Assembly: GCA_965233705.1 (NCBI GenBank)
Contig: CBDDTF010000001.1
Location: forward strand, 1,054,001-1,118,000
Reading direction: 5' to 3'
DNA length: 64,000 nt
Source of the DNA: Algihabitans sp965233705
GTDB lineage: Bacteria; Pseudomonadota; Alphaproteobacteria; Kiloniellales; DSM-21159
Shown piece after piece: positions 49,278 through 59,600 of this stretch. The notes under the pieces were generated by a model. That model saw nothing but the letters and a program-made list of their open reading frames with translations. It did no database searches and was not told the DNA's origin. Positions within the stretch are counted from its first letter, which is position 1. Each line of letters opens with the position of its first letter. Both the position numbers and the translations under genes were made by a program.

Positions 49278-49670
49278 TCAGCCCTCGGGCTCGAAATCGA
49301 GGCTGGCGGAGTTGATGCAGTAGCGCAGTCCGGTCGGCTCCGGCCCGTCGGGGAAGACATGGCCCTGGTGCGCGCCGCAGGTGGCGCAGTGGACCTCGGT
49401 GCGGGTCATGAAGAAGCTGCGGTCCGTCTTGGTGCCGACCGTCTCCGCGTCGATCGGCTGCCAGAAGGAAGGCCAGCCCGAGCCGCTGTCGAACTTGTGG
49501 ACCGAGGAGAAGAGCGGCGTGCCGCAGACGACGCAGCGGTAGGTGCCGGCGCGCTTTTCGTCGTTGTACTTGCCGGTAAAGGCGCGCTCCGTGCCGTGCT
49601 CCTGGGTCACGCGAAGCTGCTCCGGACTAAGGTGCGAAAGGTCGAAGCCCTTCTTGGCGGCATCGGACAT
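49278..49670 (-). CDS. msrB: Peptide-methionine (R)-S-oxide reductase
   Basis: MsrB reduces methionine-R-sulfoxide in proteins. The 130-residue protein has the two zinc CxxC motifs (CVVCG and CATCG), GSGWPSFWQPI, and the catalytic Cys in GLRYCINSASLDF. No signal peptide, so it is cytosolic; msrP at 61177 would serve the periplasm. Confidence 0.96.
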   Translation of the reverse strand: MSDAAKKGFDLSHLSPEQLRVTQEHGTERAFTGKYNDEKRAGTYRCVVCGTPLFSSVHKFDSGSGWPSFWQPIDAETVGTKTDRSFFMTRTEVHCATCGAHQGHVFPDGPEPTGLRYCINSASLDFEPEG

Positions 49671-49758
49671 GGCGCTGGCCTCCCTTGGCTGTGGGCCCCT
49701 CTCGATATATGCAGCCTGCGGCCCTAACCAAGGCGGCCGCGCCGCCGGCGCAGGTAGC

Positions 49759-50601
49759 TCAGGCGGCCCGGAACTCCAGTGCGACCCCGTTGGCCTGCGC
49801 GGGGCCGACCCGCAGGTGGCCGTCGGCCTCCGCCGCCAGGGGAATGCCGGCGACCTCCAGGAAGTAGCGGGTGGCCGCCAGGTCGCGCACCCGCACCGCC
49901 AGCCCGACCAGGCGCGGCCGCGGCAGCGCCGGCGCCTCGGGGAAGCGGGCGGCCAGGGCCTCCGGCCCCAGGAAGGTCAGGCGGCCGTCGCCGACGGCGA
50001 CCTGAACCCAGCCGTCGGCGGCGCGCACCCCCGCCATGCCGAACAGGCGGGCATAGGCCAGGCCCAGCTCCCCGGGCGCCTCCACCGCCACCGCCACCTC
50101 GTCGAGGCCCTCGGCGCCGTTGGGGTGGACCAGCCATTCCGGGCGCCAGACCAGCTCCGGCGTCAGGTGGGCGCAGACGAAGCTGCGCAGCTCCGGCGTC
50201 GCCTCGGGCGGCGGGAAGACCAGCCGGAACGCGGGCTCCACGTCGCCCTCGGGCAGCTCCAGCGTGCGCTTCAGGTCCTTCGGACCCTCGGCGGCGATCC
50301 CCTCGCCCCTCAGCGCCTCCGCGCAGGCCGCGGCGTCGTCGGTGGCGAAGGCCACCGCCATCAGCCCCTCGCGCTCGGCCAGGAAGGCGTCCAGATGATT
50401 GGTGAACTGGCTGGCGTCGACGATGCCGATCAGCTCGATGTAGTCCCGCGGGAACATCAGGCAGTAGTTGGCGGTGCCCCAGCCGATGTGCCGGCCGCGC
50501 GGGCAGAGCTTGAAGCCCAGCCGCGCCCAGGCGTGACGCGCCGCCTCCAGGTCGTGCACGCCGACCAGCACATGATCGAGCCCGCGGATCGCCGCGTTCA
50601 T
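49759..50601 (-). CDS. VOC-family (glyoxalase-like) protein
   Basis: The 280-residue protein has two vicinal-oxygen-chelate repeats. The first starts GLDHVLVGVHDLEAARHAWARLGF, with CLMFPRDYIELIGI, and the second lies around RLVGLAVRVRDLAATRYFLEVAGI. Metal ligands are probably His10 and Glu residues. Its ATG overlaps the aldolase stop (ATGA), making it the fourth gene of the methylthioadenosine-shunt operon, but its reaction is unknown. A role on the methylthioacetaldehyde or a by-product would fit. Confidence 0.75.
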   Translation of the reverse strand: MNAAIRGLDHVLVGVHDLEAARHAWARLGFKLCPRGRHIGWGTANYCLMFPRDYIELIGIVDASQFTNHLDAFLAEREGLMAVAFATDDAAACAEALRGEGIAAEGPKDLKRTLELPEGDVEPAFRLVFPPPEATPELRSFVCAHLTPELVWRPEWLVHPNGAEGLDEVAVAVEAPGELGLAYARLFGMAGVRAADGWVQVAVGDGRLTFLGPEALAARFPEAPALPRPRLVGLAVRVRDLAATRYFLEVAGIPLAAEADGHLRVGPAQANGVALEFRAA

Positions 50602-51350
50602 CCGCGCGTCCCTCCCTGTCCGCCGCCCCCGGCGTCGCCAGGCTCGCCATCGCCACGCGCGGCATCGGGGCCCTCCGGACCGCTGGCATAGCCGTAGCCG
50701 GCCCGGAACTTCGCCAGCACGCGATCCATCTCGGCCTCCGACAGCAGCTTCGGCGCGCCGAGCTGCAGCACCTGCCAGTACTGCGCCGCCAGGGTCTCCA
50801 CCTCGACGGCGATCTTCAGGGCCTCGGCCAGGTCCCGGCCACAGGCGATCATGCCGTGGTTGGCGAGCAGGCAGGCCTTGCGCCCCGCCAGCGCGGCCAG
50901 CGCGTTGTCCGACAGGGCCGCGGTGCCGAAGGTGGCATAGGGCGCGCAGCGGATGTCGCTGCCGCCGGCCACCGCGACCATGTAGTGGAAGGCCGGGATG
51001 TCCAGGTGCTGGCAGGCCAGGGTGGTGGCGTAGCGGGCATGGGTGTGGACCACGCCGCCGACCTCCGGCCGGGCGCGCAGGATGTCGCGGTGGAAGCGCC
51101 ACTCGCTCGAGGGGCGCCGTCCCTCCGGGGCCTGCCAGGTGCCGTCGAAGGCCATCGCCACGATGTCGGCCGGCGTCATGACCTCGTAGTCCAGGCCGGA
51201 GGGGGTGACCAGCAGCCCCTCGCCGTCCGGGCAGCGCGCGCCGAGATTGCCGGAGGTGCCCTGGTTGATGCCCAGCGCGTTCATCCGCCGGGCGGTCTCC
51301 ACCATCTCCCGGCGCAGCGCCGCGTGCCGGATCGCGCCCTGGTCCATCAC
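50598..51350 (-). CDS. Class II aldolase (probable 5-methylthioribulose-1-phosphate aldolase)
   Basis: The 250-residue protein belongs to the fuculose-phosphate aldolase/adducin family, with the acid ligands and bases in GTSGNLGARCPDG, PSSEWRFHRDIL, VVHTHARYAT and LLANHGMIACG (His ligands for a divalent metal). In Rhodospirillum rubrum a related aldolase, Ald2, splits 5-methylthioribulose-1-phosphate into dihydroxyacetone phosphate and methylthioacetaldehyde. The neighbouring mtnA and mtnP supply that substrate, so the same role is likely. MtnB dehydratase belongs to the same superfamily and is the main alternative, but the other classical mtn genes are absent. Confidence 0.8.
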   Translation of the reverse strand: MMDQGAIRHAALRREMVETARRMNALGINQGTSGNLGARCPDGEGLLVTPSGLDYEVMTPADIVAMAFDGTWQAPEGRRPSSEWRFHRDILRARPEVGGVVHTHARYATTLACQHLDIPAFHYMVAVAGGSDIRCAPYATFGTAALSDNALAALAGRKACLLANHGMIACGRDLAEALKIAVEVETLAAQYWQVLQLGAPKLLSEAEMDRVLAKFRAGYGYASGPEGPDAARGDGEPGDAGGGGQGGTRG

Positions 51351-51358
51351 CGCCCGCC

Positions 51359-52471
51359 TCAGCGCCCGGCGCGGTCGCCGCGCGCCGCCTTTTCGGGGTA
51401 GAGCCCCGCCAGCCCCTCGGCCGAGGCGGCGCAGACCCCGCGCTCGGTGATCAGGCCGCTGACCAGCCGCGCCGGCGTGACGTCGAAGGCGTAGTTGCCG
51501 GCCGGGCTGCCGGGGCTGGTGATCTCGACGCTCACCAGCTCGCCGCTCTCGCTGCGGCCGGTCACGTGGGTCACCTCGCGGGGATCGCGCTCCTCGATCG
51601 GGATGTCGGCGCCCGAGTCCAAGGTCCAGTCGATGGTCGGCCCCGGCAGGGCGACGTAGAAGGGCACGCCGGTGTCCTGCGCAGCCAGCGCCTTCAGGTA
51701 GGTGCCGATCTTGTTGCAGACGTCGCCGCCGCGCGTGGTGCGGTCGGTGCCGACGATGCAGAGGTCGACCAGGCCCCGCTGCATCAGGTGGCCGCCGACG
51801 TTGTCGGCGACGATGGTGTGGGCGACCCCGTGGTGGTTCAGCTCCCAGGCCGTCAGGCTGGCGCCCTGGTTGCGCGGCCGCGTCTCGTCGACCCAGACCT
51901 GCAGCGCAATCCCCTTCTCGTGGGCCAGGTAGATCGGCGCGGTGGCGGTGCCCCAGTCGACCGTGGCCAGCCAGCCGGCGTTGCAGTGGGTCAGCAGGTT
52001 GACCGGCGCACCGCCCTTGCGCGCGGCGATCTCCTCGATCAGGCCCAGGCCCTGCTCGCCGATCGCGCGGCAGAGCGCCACGTCCTCCTCGCAGATCTCG
52101 GCGGCGCGGATGTAGGCGGTCGCCGCCCGCGCGTTGGCGCCGAGCGGCGCCAGCAGGCCGTAGAGCTCGTCGAGCGCCCAGCGCAGGTTGACCGCCGTCG
52201 GGCGGGTGGCCAGCAGCCGGTCGTAGGCGGCCCGCAGGGCGGCGTCGCTCGGGTCCTCGGCCATCGCCAGGGCCATGCCGAAGGCCGCCGTCGCGCCGAT
52301 CAGCGGCGCCCCGCGCACCTGCATGGAGCGGATCGCCTCGGCCGCTTCCTCCACCGAGGTCAGGCGCCGGGTCTCGAAGCTGTGCGGCAGCCGGGTCTGG
52401 TCGATGATCTCGACCGACCAGCCGTCCTCGGCCAGCCAGATGGTGCGGTAGGGAACGCCGTCGACCTTCAT
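51359..52471 (-). CDS. mtnA: 5-methylthioribose-1-phosphate isomerase
   Basis: MtnA converts methylthioribose-1-phosphate to the ribulose form. The 370-residue eIF2B-like protein has MQVRGAPLIGATAAFG, THCNAGWLATVDWGTA (catalytic Cys), VWVDETRPRNQGASLTAWEL and GTDRTTRGGDVCNKIGTY (catalytic Asp). It is 66 bases behind mtnP and 8 bases ahead of the aldolase gene. Confidence 0.95.
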   Translation of the reverse strand: MKVDGVPYRTIWLAEDGWSVEIIDQTRLPHSFETRRLTSVEEAAEAIRSMQVRGAPLIGATAAFGMALAMAEDPSDAALRAAYDRLLATRPTAVNLRWALDELYGLLAPLGANARAATAYIRAAEICEEDVALCRAIGEQGLGLIEEIAARKGGAPVNLLTHCNAGWLATVDWGTATAPIYLAHEKGIALQVWVDETRPRNQGASLTAWELNHHGVAHTIVADNVGGHLMQRGLVDLCIVGTDRTTRGGDVCNKIGTYLKALAAQDTGVPFYVALPGPTIDWTLDSGADIPIEERDPREVTHVTGRSESGELVSVEITSPGSPAGNYAFDVTPARLVSGLITERGVCAASAEGLAGLYPEKAARGDRAGR

Positions 52472-52537
52472 CGCCAGACCTTGTTTAGCCAGACCTGATT
52501 CAGCCGGACCTTCTGCGCCGGAGCGTCTCCGCCCGGC

Positions 52538-53458
<921 letters not shown>

Positions 53459-53603
53459 GGCCTGCCCCGCTTTCCTCCGTTCGGCTCGCCTCCATCGGGC
53501 GGGTCCGCGTGCGAGATCGCGGCGCGGTCCCCGTCCGACCCTTGCGCCGAGGGCATAGCACAGCTCGCGCCGCGCGTCGCGGCATGCGGCCGCGGACGGC
53601 AAA

Positions 53604-53629
53604 CGGCCGCCCCCGCTGGGGGGCGGCCG
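53604..53629. terminator. GC-rich hairpin behind the chemotaxis receptor
   Basis: CGGCCGCCCC and GGGGCGGCCG pair perfectly around a short loop, 50 bases behind the receptor stop. There is only a TTT on the minus strand after it, so it is a weak or factor-assisted terminator. Confidence 0.5.
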
Positions 53630-53678
53630 CTCGGCCGACGCTGTGACGTCGGAACGTCGGTGGCGGGAGGTGGCGCGA

Positions 53679-55757
53679 TCAGGCCGCGCGCACGCGGGCG
53701 ATGAAGCCCCGCACCGCCTCGTCGAGACGGCCGGACTGGCTCGTCAGGTCCTCGGCGGCGCCGAGCACGCCGTTGGCCATCTCGCCGGTCTCCTGGGCGC
53801 TCTCGCTGACCGAAGCGACGTTGCCGCTGGCCTGCTCGGCGCCCTGGGCCGCCTGCTGGGCGTTGTGGGAGATTTCCCGGGTCGCCGCGCTCTGCTCCTC
53901 CGAGGCCGCGGAGATCGACTGCGCGGCGTCGCTGATCTCGTCGATCTTCTGGCGCACGCCGCGGATCGCCTCGACGGCGCCGCTGGTGGAGTCCTGAATG
54001 CCGGCGATCTGGCGGCTGATCTGGTCGGTCGCCTTGGCGGTCTGGGCCGCCAGGTCCTTGACCTCGCTGGCCACCACCGCGAAGCCCTTGCCGGCCTCGC
54101 CGGCCCGCGCCGCCTCGATCGTGGCGTTGAGCGCCAGCAGGTTGGTCTTGGCCGCGATGTCGGAGATCAGCTCGACCACCGCCCCGATCTCCTGGGAGGC
54201 GGCCTCCAGGCCGTCGATGCGCTTGTTGGCCTCCTCCGCCTTGTCGACGCCGCTGGCGGCCAGGTCGTTGGCGCGCGAGAGCTGGGTCGTCATCTCGGCG
54301 ATCGCGGCGGTCATCTCCTCTGCGGCCGAGGCGACGGTCTGGGCGCCGGCGCTGGCCTCCTCGGCGGCGGCCGCGGCGGCCACCGACTGCTCGCTGGAGT
54401 TACCGGCGATGCGGCTGAGCCGCGAGGCATTGTCGCTCATCGAGGTGGCGGCATTGCCCACCGCGGCGACCACCTGGCTGACCGTCGCCTCGAACTCGTC
54501 GGCCAGCTTCTCCATGGCCTGGCGGCGCTCCTCGGCGTTGCGCTTCTCGGCCTCGGCCTGCTCGCGCTCCAGCCGCTTGCGCGCCTCGGCGTTCTCGCGG
54601 AACACCTCGGTCGCCTTGGCCATGCGGCCGATCTCGTCCTGCCGCTCGGTGTAGGGAATGGTCAGGTCCAGCTCGTCGTTGGACAGCCGGGTCATGGCCT
54701 CGGTCAGCGACGAGATCGGGGCGCTCACCTGGCGGCTGGACAGCCAGGCCAGGACGATCACCACCAGCGCGATGGCCAGGGAGATCAGCAGCACCGTGAC
54801 GGTCATCTCGTTGACCGCCGCCATGGCGGCGCTGCGCGGAATGCTGACGGCCAGGCTCCACTGGGTGGAGCTCTCGCCGATCTGGATCGGCACCAGCACG
54901 CGCACCACCGACTCGCCGTCGGCGCTGGTCGCCGCCTCCTCGGTCAGGCCGCGCCCGGCCTTGGCCGCCTCGATGGCGGCCTGCGAGAAGCCGGTGCCGG
55001 CGACATCCTTGCCCAGCAGAGCGGTGTCACGGGCCGAGACCATGGTGCCGCGGTCGGTCACCAGCTCGACCCAACCCGCCTCCATCGGCCGGATCTGCGA
55101 CAGCTCGGCCTGGATGGCGTCGAGGCTGATGTCGACGCCGGCGACGCCGGCCACCTTGCCCTCCGCGCGGATCGGAACGACGAGGGAGGTCAGGAGGGTC
55201 TGGCTGCCGCCCACGGAGTAGAGGTAGGGATCGATCACCGTCTCGCGGCCGGTGTCGCGGGCGACCAGATAGTAGTCGCCGGCGCCGGGCACGTCGTAGT
55301 CGGCCAGCGGCTCCACCGCCACCTCGCCCTCGCTACGGTACCAGTAGGGAACGAATCGGCCGGTCGAATCATGCCCCGGGGCGCCGACATAGTCGGCGTC
55401 GCGGCCGTCCAGCGCATTCGGCTCCCACGCGGTCCACACGCCGAGCAGGTCGGGGTTCTCCTTCAGCAAATGGCGCTGCAGGTCGTCGTAGACCTCGCGC
55501 TGGCGCATGCCGGAGGCGTGCAGGGATTCCAGCGCGTCGCTGTTGGCGCGCGCCACGTCGATCGCCCGCTGCAGGCGGTCGCCGACGACGGCGGCGTAGG
55601 TCTGCGCGGTCTGGCTGGCGTTCTCGACGGCGTTCACCGAAGCCGTCTGCCGGGCGAAGATCAGCGCCGCGCCGGCCGCGACGATCACGCCCACGAGAGC
55701 CAGGGCCACGGTGATGGCGCTGAGCCGGAGCTTGAGGCTGTGGTTGAGCGAAAGCAT
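53679..55757 (-). CDS. Methyl-accepting chemotaxis protein with dCache sensor domain
   Basis: The 692-residue receptor has a first membrane helix (LSAITVALALVGVIVAAGAALIF), a periplasmic double-Cache domain up to about 345 (FVPYWYRSEGEVAVEPLADY, GVAGVDISLDAIQ), a second helix (VTVLLISLAIALVVIVLAWL), a HAMP domain and the signalling hairpin with EISDAAQ and the conserved tip around ISDIAAKTNLLALNATIEAARAGEAGKGFAVVA. dCache domains usually bind amino acids or other small acids. ATG 55757 has AAGGAA upstream. No other che genes are near. Confidence 0.93.
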   Translation of the reverse strand: MLSLNHSLKLRLSAITVALALVGVIVAAGAALIFARQTASVNAVENASQTAQTYAAVVGDRLQRAIDVARANSDALESLHASGMRQREVYDDLQRHLLKENPDLLGVWTAWEPNALDGRDADYVGAPGHDSTGRFVPYWYRSEGEVAVEPLADYDVPGAGDYYLVARDTGRETVIDPYLYSVGGSQTLLTSLVVPIRAEGKVAGVAGVDISLDAIQAELSQIRPMEAGWVELVTDRGTMVSARDTALLGKDVAGTGFSQAAIEAAKAGRGLTEEAATSADGESVVRVLVPIQIGESSTQWSLAVSIPRSAAMAAVNEMTVTVLLISLAIALVVIVLAWLSSRQVSAPISSLTEAMTRLSNDELDLTIPYTERQDEIGRMAKATEVFRENAEARKRLEREQAEAEKRNAEERRQAMEKLADEFEATVSQVVAAVGNAATSMSDNASRLSRIAGNSSEQSVAAAAAAEEASAGAQTVASAAEEMTAAIAEMTTQLSRANDLAASGVDKAEEANKRIDGLEAASQEIGAVVELISDIAAKTNLLALNATIEAARAGEAGKGFAVVASEVKDLAAQTAKATDQISRQIAGIQDSTSGAVEAIRGVRQKIDEISDAAQSISAASEEQSAATREISHNAQQAAQGAEQASGNVASVSESAQETGEMANGVLGAAEDLTSQSGRLDEAVRGFIARVRAA

Positions 55758-55911
55758 GTCGGTTCCTTGTCGTTCCATCCGAGCGGAGAGCCGGTCCGAC
55801 ATATTGGATACGTTAGTCTCTTAAATGTTTGATTAATATGGGCACCCGAATAGATAGTAGACGTAACAGAAAGTCACTCACTGAAAATGGCCCGTCTTCG
55901 GACGCGGCGCC

Positions 55912-55971
55912 GGGCAAACAAGACTCGGGCAAACAAGACTCGGGCCGACAAGACTCGGGCCGACAAAACAA
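55912..55971. repeat. 15-bp tandem repeat with phased GACTC
   Basis: Units gggcaaacaagactc (two), gggccgacaagactc and a partial fourth. GACTC, a CcrM target, recurs three times at 15-bp intervals. It overlaps the T tract of the pet terminator and lies behind the pet operon. Confidence 0.85.
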
Positions 55972-55999
55972 AAGGAGGCCGCCCAGGCGGGCGGCCTCC
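55964..55999 (-). terminator. Intrinsic terminator of the pet operon
   Basis: On the minus strand GGAGGCCGCCC and GGGCGGCCTCC form an 11-bp stem with a 4-base loop, followed by TTTTGTTTTG. It is about 54 bases behind the petC stop. Confidence 0.85.
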
Positions 56000-56052
56000 C
56001 CGTTTCGCAGCCGGGCGGGAGGCCGCATAGCCGCCGCCCGCCGAGCGTTTCA

Positions 56053-56820
56053 TCAATGCAGGTCGGCCCAGACCTTGCGCTTGACCGCGTACATCAGGCC
56101 GGTGAACACCAGCAGGAAGAGGATCACCTTGATCCCCATCTGCTTGCGGGTCTCCAGCATCGGCTCCGCCGTCCACATCAGGAAGGTGGCGACGTCGCGC
56201 GACATCTGCGCCACGCTCGCCTCGGTGCCGTCGGCGTAGCTCACCGAGTCCGGGAAGAGGATCTGCGGCATGGCGATCTGATGGCCGGGGAAGTACTCGT
56301 TCCAGTACATCCCGGGCATCAGCTCGACATCGGCCGGCGCCTCCTCGTAGCCGACCAGCAGGGCCTTGATGTAGTCCGCCCCGCCGGCGCGCTTCTTGGC
56401 CATCAGCGAGAGATCCGGCGGATAGGCGCCGCCGTTCATCATCCGGGCTTCCTGCTCGTTGGCGTAGGGCGAGGGGAAGCGGTCGGCCGGGGTGGCCTCG
56501 CGCATGTACATCTCGCCCTGATCGTTGGGGCCGTCCTCGACCATGTACTCGGCCGCCAGCGCCTTGATCTCCTCCTCGTCGTAGCCGAGATCGGCCAGGT
56601 TGCGGAAGGCGATCAGCCGGACGCCGTGGCAGGCCGAGCAGACCTCCCGGTAGACCTGGAAGCCGCGCTGCAGCGCCGCCTGGTCGAAGGTGCCGAACAC
56701 CCCATCGAAGGAGAAGTCGTAGTCCGGCAGCTCGACGGCCTCGGCGGCCTGGGTCGAGGGGGCGGCCGCCACCGAGAGGGCGGCGGCAGCGAAAGCGGAA
56801 AGTGCGAGCCGCTTGAGCAT
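56053..56820 (-). CDS. petC: Cytochrome c1 of the bc1 complex
   Basis: The 255-residue c-type cytochrome carries electrons from the Rieske protein to cytochrome c. It has a signal peptide (FAAAALSVAAAPSTQAA), the heme motif CSACH at 61-65, the axial-Met region around HQIAMPQILFPDSV, and a C-terminal membrane anchor (MGIKVILFLLVFTGLMYAVKRK). The start overlaps the petB stop (TAATG). It is a separate gene here, not fused with petB as in some alphaproteobacteria. Confidence 0.95.
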   Translation of the reverse strand: MLKRLALSAFAAAALSVAAAPSTQAAEAVELPDYDFSFDGVFGTFDQAALQRGFQVYREVCSACHGVRLIAFRNLADLGYDEEEIKALAAEYMVEDGPNDQGEMYMREATPADRFPSPYANEQEARMMNGGAYPPDLSLMAKKRAGGADYIKALLVGYEEAPADVELMPGMYWNEYFPGHQIAMPQILFPDSVSYADGTEASVAQMSRDVATFLMWTAEPMLETRKQMGIKVILFLLVFTGLMYAVKRKVWADLH

Positions 56821-58115
56821 TACGGCTTCTCCATCGGCTTGGCCGTCGCGCCGGCGACGGTGCCGCCGCCCTTGAGCACGGGCTCGCTGATCGACGCCGG
56901 CAGCGGCTTCGGCCGCTCCAGCACGCTCAGCAGCGGCAGGATGATCAGGAAATAGGCGAAGTAGTAGGCCGTCGCGATCTGGCTGATCGTCACGTAGGGC
57001 TCTTCCGCCGGCATCGCGCCCATGTAGCCCAGCACCAGGCAGGTGACCACGAAGAGCGCGAAGAACTGCTTGAACAGCGGGCGGAAGCGGCCCGAGCGAA
57101 CCGGCGAGCGGTCGAGCCAGGGCAGCACGAAGAGCACCGCGATCGAGCCGAACATCGCGATCACGCCGCCCAGCTTGGCCTCGATGATCGTGATCCCGGT
57201 GAAGGGGATGCCGATGTCGAAGGTGATCGCGCGCAGGATCGCATAGAAGGGCAGGAAGTACCACTCCGGCACGATGTGCGGCGGCGTCACCAGCGGGTTC
57301 GCCTCGATGTAGTTGTCGGGGTGGCCCATGTAGTTCGGCGCGAAGAAGACGAAGGCGCTGAACAGGATCAGGAAGACGCCCAGGCCGTAGAGATCCTTCA
57401 CCGTGTAGTAGGGGTGGAAGGGGATCTTGTCCTGCGGCCCCTTGGCGTCGATGCCCAGCGGGTTGTTCGAGCCGAAGCGGTGCAGCGCCCAGAGGTGGAG
57501 GAAGACCACGCCGACGATCACGAAGGGCAGCAGGTAGTGCAGGGCGAAGAAGCGGTTGAGCGTCGGGTTGTCGACGCTGAAGCCGCCCCACAGCCAGGTC
57601 ACGATGTCCGGGCCGACCAGCGGGATCGCCGAGAAGAGGTTGGTGATCACCGTGGCGCCCCAGAAGGACATCTGGCCCCAGGGCAGCACGTAGCCCATGA
57701 AGGCCGTGGCCATCATCAGCAGCAGGATGACCACGCCCAGCATCCACAGGATCTCGCGCGGCGCCTTGTAGGAGCCGTAGTAGAGACCGCGCAGAATGTG
57801 GATGTAGACCACGATGAAGAAGAAGGACGCGCCGTTCATGTGCACGTAGCGCAGCAGCCAACCGTAGTTGACGTCGCGCATGATCCGCTCGACCGAGTCG
57901 AAGGCGTGCTCGACATGCGCGGTGTACTGCATCGCCAGCAGGATGCCGGTGACGATCATGATCACCAGGGCGATGCCGGCCAGCGAGCCGAAGTTCCACA
58001 TGTAGCTGAGGTTCCGAGGCGTCGGATACTCGTGCAGCTCATGATTCATGAAGGTGAACACGGGCAGGCGGTGATCAATCCACCGCACGACCCGGCTGTT
58101 GGTCTGGAGTGCCAT
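56820..58115 (-). CDS. petB: Cytochrome b of the bc1 complex
   Basis: The 431-residue integral membrane subunit binds two b hemes and both quinol sites. It has eight helices with paired heme His residues (in GWLLRYVHMNGASFFFIV and ALHYLLPFVIVGVVFLHLWALH), the Qo motif PEWYFLP, and a C-terminal Pro/Lys tail. The start MALQTNSRVVRW is typical. It is 44 bases behind petA. Confidence 0.96.
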   Translation of the reverse strand: MALQTNSRVVRWIDHRLPVFTFMNHELHEYPTPRNLSYMWNFGSLAGIALVIMIVTGILLAMQYTAHVEHAFDSVERIMRDVNYGWLLRYVHMNGASFFFIVVYIHILRGLYYGSYKAPREILWMLGVVILLLMMATAFMGYVLPWGQMSFWGATVITNLFSAIPLVGPDIVTWLWGGFSVDNPTLNRFFALHYLLPFVIVGVVFLHLWALHRFGSNNPLGIDAKGPQDKIPFHPYYTVKDLYGLGVFLILFSAFVFFAPNYMGHPDNYIEANPLVTPPHIVPEWYFLPFYAILRAITFDIGIPFTGITIIEAKLGGVIAMFGSIAVLFVLPWLDRSPVRSGRFRPLFKQFFALFVVTCLVLGYMGAMPAEEPYVTISQIATAYYFAYFLIILPLLSVLERPKPLPASISEPVLKGGGTVAGATAKPMEKP

Positions 58116-58159
58116 GCGTCGCGACCCCTTAAGCGCTAGCGTTCCGTCACGCGGCCGGA

Positions 58160-58708
58160 TCAGCCGATGGTGATGGTCGTGTCGTCGAGGAAGGTGTAGG
58201 TCGGCACCTCGAGGTTCCGCGGCGCCGGGCCTTTGCGGATCCGGCCCGAGGTGTCGTAGTGCGACCCGTGGCAGGGGCAGAACCAGCCGCCGTACTCGCC
58301 CTTGGGATCGCTCGGCTTCTGGCCCAGCGGCACGCAGCCCAGGTGCGTGCAGATCCCCACCATCACCAGCCAGTCCGGCTTCTCGACGCGCGCCTCGTCG
58401 GTCTGCGGGTCGATCAGGGCGTCCAGATCGACGCCGCGCGCCTCTTCGATCTCTGCTTCGGTGCGATGCCGAATGAACACCGGCTTGCCGCGCCAGGTGA
58501 CGGTGATCGCCTGGCCGACCTCGACCGGGCTCAGGTCCACGTCGATGCTGGCCAGCGCGAGCACGTCGGCAGAGGGATTGAGCGAGTCGATCATCGGCCA
58601 GACCACGGTCGCCGCCCCGACCGCCCCCACCGCGCCCGCGGCGAGGTAGAGGAAGTCGCGCTTCGACTGGTCTTCGACGTCATGCTGTGCGTTCGCGCTG
58701 TCAGCCAT
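58160..58708 (-). CDS. petA: Ubiquinol-cytochrome c reductase Rieske iron-sulfur subunit
   Basis: The 182-residue protein has an N-terminal Tat-like anchor (SKRDFLYLAAGAVGAVGAAT), a hinge, and the Rieske cluster motifs CTHLGC (120-125) and CPCHGSH (144-150), which ligate the 2Fe-2S centre with two Cys and two His. It is the first gene of petABC; ATG 58708 is the start. The promoter lies in the 409-bp divergent region toward trmL. Confidence 0.96.
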   Translation of the reverse strand: MADSANAQHDVEDQSKRDFLYLAAGAVGAVGAATVVWPMIDSLNPSADVLALASIDVDLSPVEVGQAITVTWRGKPVFIRHRTEAEIEEARGVDLDALIDPQTDEARVEKPDWLVMVGICTHLGCVPLGQKPSDPKGEYGGWFCPCHGSHYDTSGRIRKGPAPRNLEVPTYTFLDDTTITIG

Positions 58709-59117
58709 GATTGCGTTCCGTGTCCTTACAACTGACGTTGCACACCCCCTTGCGGTGGCGGAAACGCGCAGAAACCGGGCAGGCAAGATGCCAACCCGCA
58801 AGATACTGCGCTCCGCCGCGCAGGCGATTGCGGCGAGCTGCCGCATCGCCACGTTGTCCGGGCCGCCCTTGCGGCCGTTCCGCCGCGCGGACCCGGACAG
58901 CCTTGCGCGCGGGCTGCGATATAGAGGAAATGACACGACCAAGTAAAGGACAACCGCCCCGCCCGCCGCTCCGCGCCCCCGTCGCCCCGGCGACGGCCGC
59001 CCCCCTCGCCCCGGCGACGGCCGCCCCCTCGCCCCGCCGGCGGCAGGCCCGGCCGCCGCACGCGCCGCACGCGCCCTGCCCGCCCCGCCCGAGTCGCGAA
59101 AGCCCCCCGGAAGCCCC

Positions 59118-59600
59118 ATGCGCCTGGTCCTGTTCCAGCCCGACATCCCGCAGAACGCCGGCACGCTGCTGCGCCTCGGTGCCTGTCTGGGCGTCGCCAT
59201 CGACGTGATCGAGCCCTGCGGCTTCGTCTGGGACGACCGCCGCCTGCGGCGGGCCGGCATGGACTACCTGGCCGGCGTCACCCTGACCCGCCACAGCTCC
59301 TGGGCGGCCTTCCGGCAGGCGCAGCACGCCCGCGGCGAGCGGCTGGTGCTGCTGACAACCGCCGGCCGCCAACGCTATACCGACTTCGCCTTCGCCGCCG
59401 GCGATGCGCTGCTGCTGGGACGCGAGAGCGCCGGCGTGCCGCCCGAGGTGGCGCAGGCCGCCGACGCCGCGCTGCGCATACCGTTGCGCCTCGGCCAGCG
59501 TTCGCTCAACGTGGCGGTGGCCGGCGCCATGGTGCTGGGCGAGGCGCTGCGCCAGCGAGACGGATTTCCCACAGACCCAGGTCCCGGGGAGGAGAGATGA
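59118..59600 (+). CDS. trmL: tRNA (cytidine/uridine-34 2'-O)-methyltransferase
   Basis: TrmL methylates the wobble ribose of certain leucine tRNAs. The 160-residue SPOUT protein has LFQPDIPQNAGTLLRLGACLG at the N-terminus, LLLGRESAGVPPEV and SLNVAVAGAMVLGEAL forming the trefoil knot. The stop overlaps the hemF start (ATGA). Confidence 0.94.
   Translation: MRLVLFQPDIPQNAGTLLRLGACLGVAIDVIEPCGFVWDDRRLRRAGMDYLAGVTLTRHSSWAAFRQAQHARGERLVLLTTAGRQRYTDFAFAAGDALLLGRESAGVPPEVAQAADAALRIPLRLGQRSLNVAVAGAMVLGEALRQRDGFPTDPGPGEER

Noticed and set aside
55821..55836. CtrA box (TTAA-N7-TTAA) upstream of the chemotaxis receptor
   Set aside because: The two TTAA half-sites are separated by 8 bases rather than 7, and no other CtrA site is nearby.
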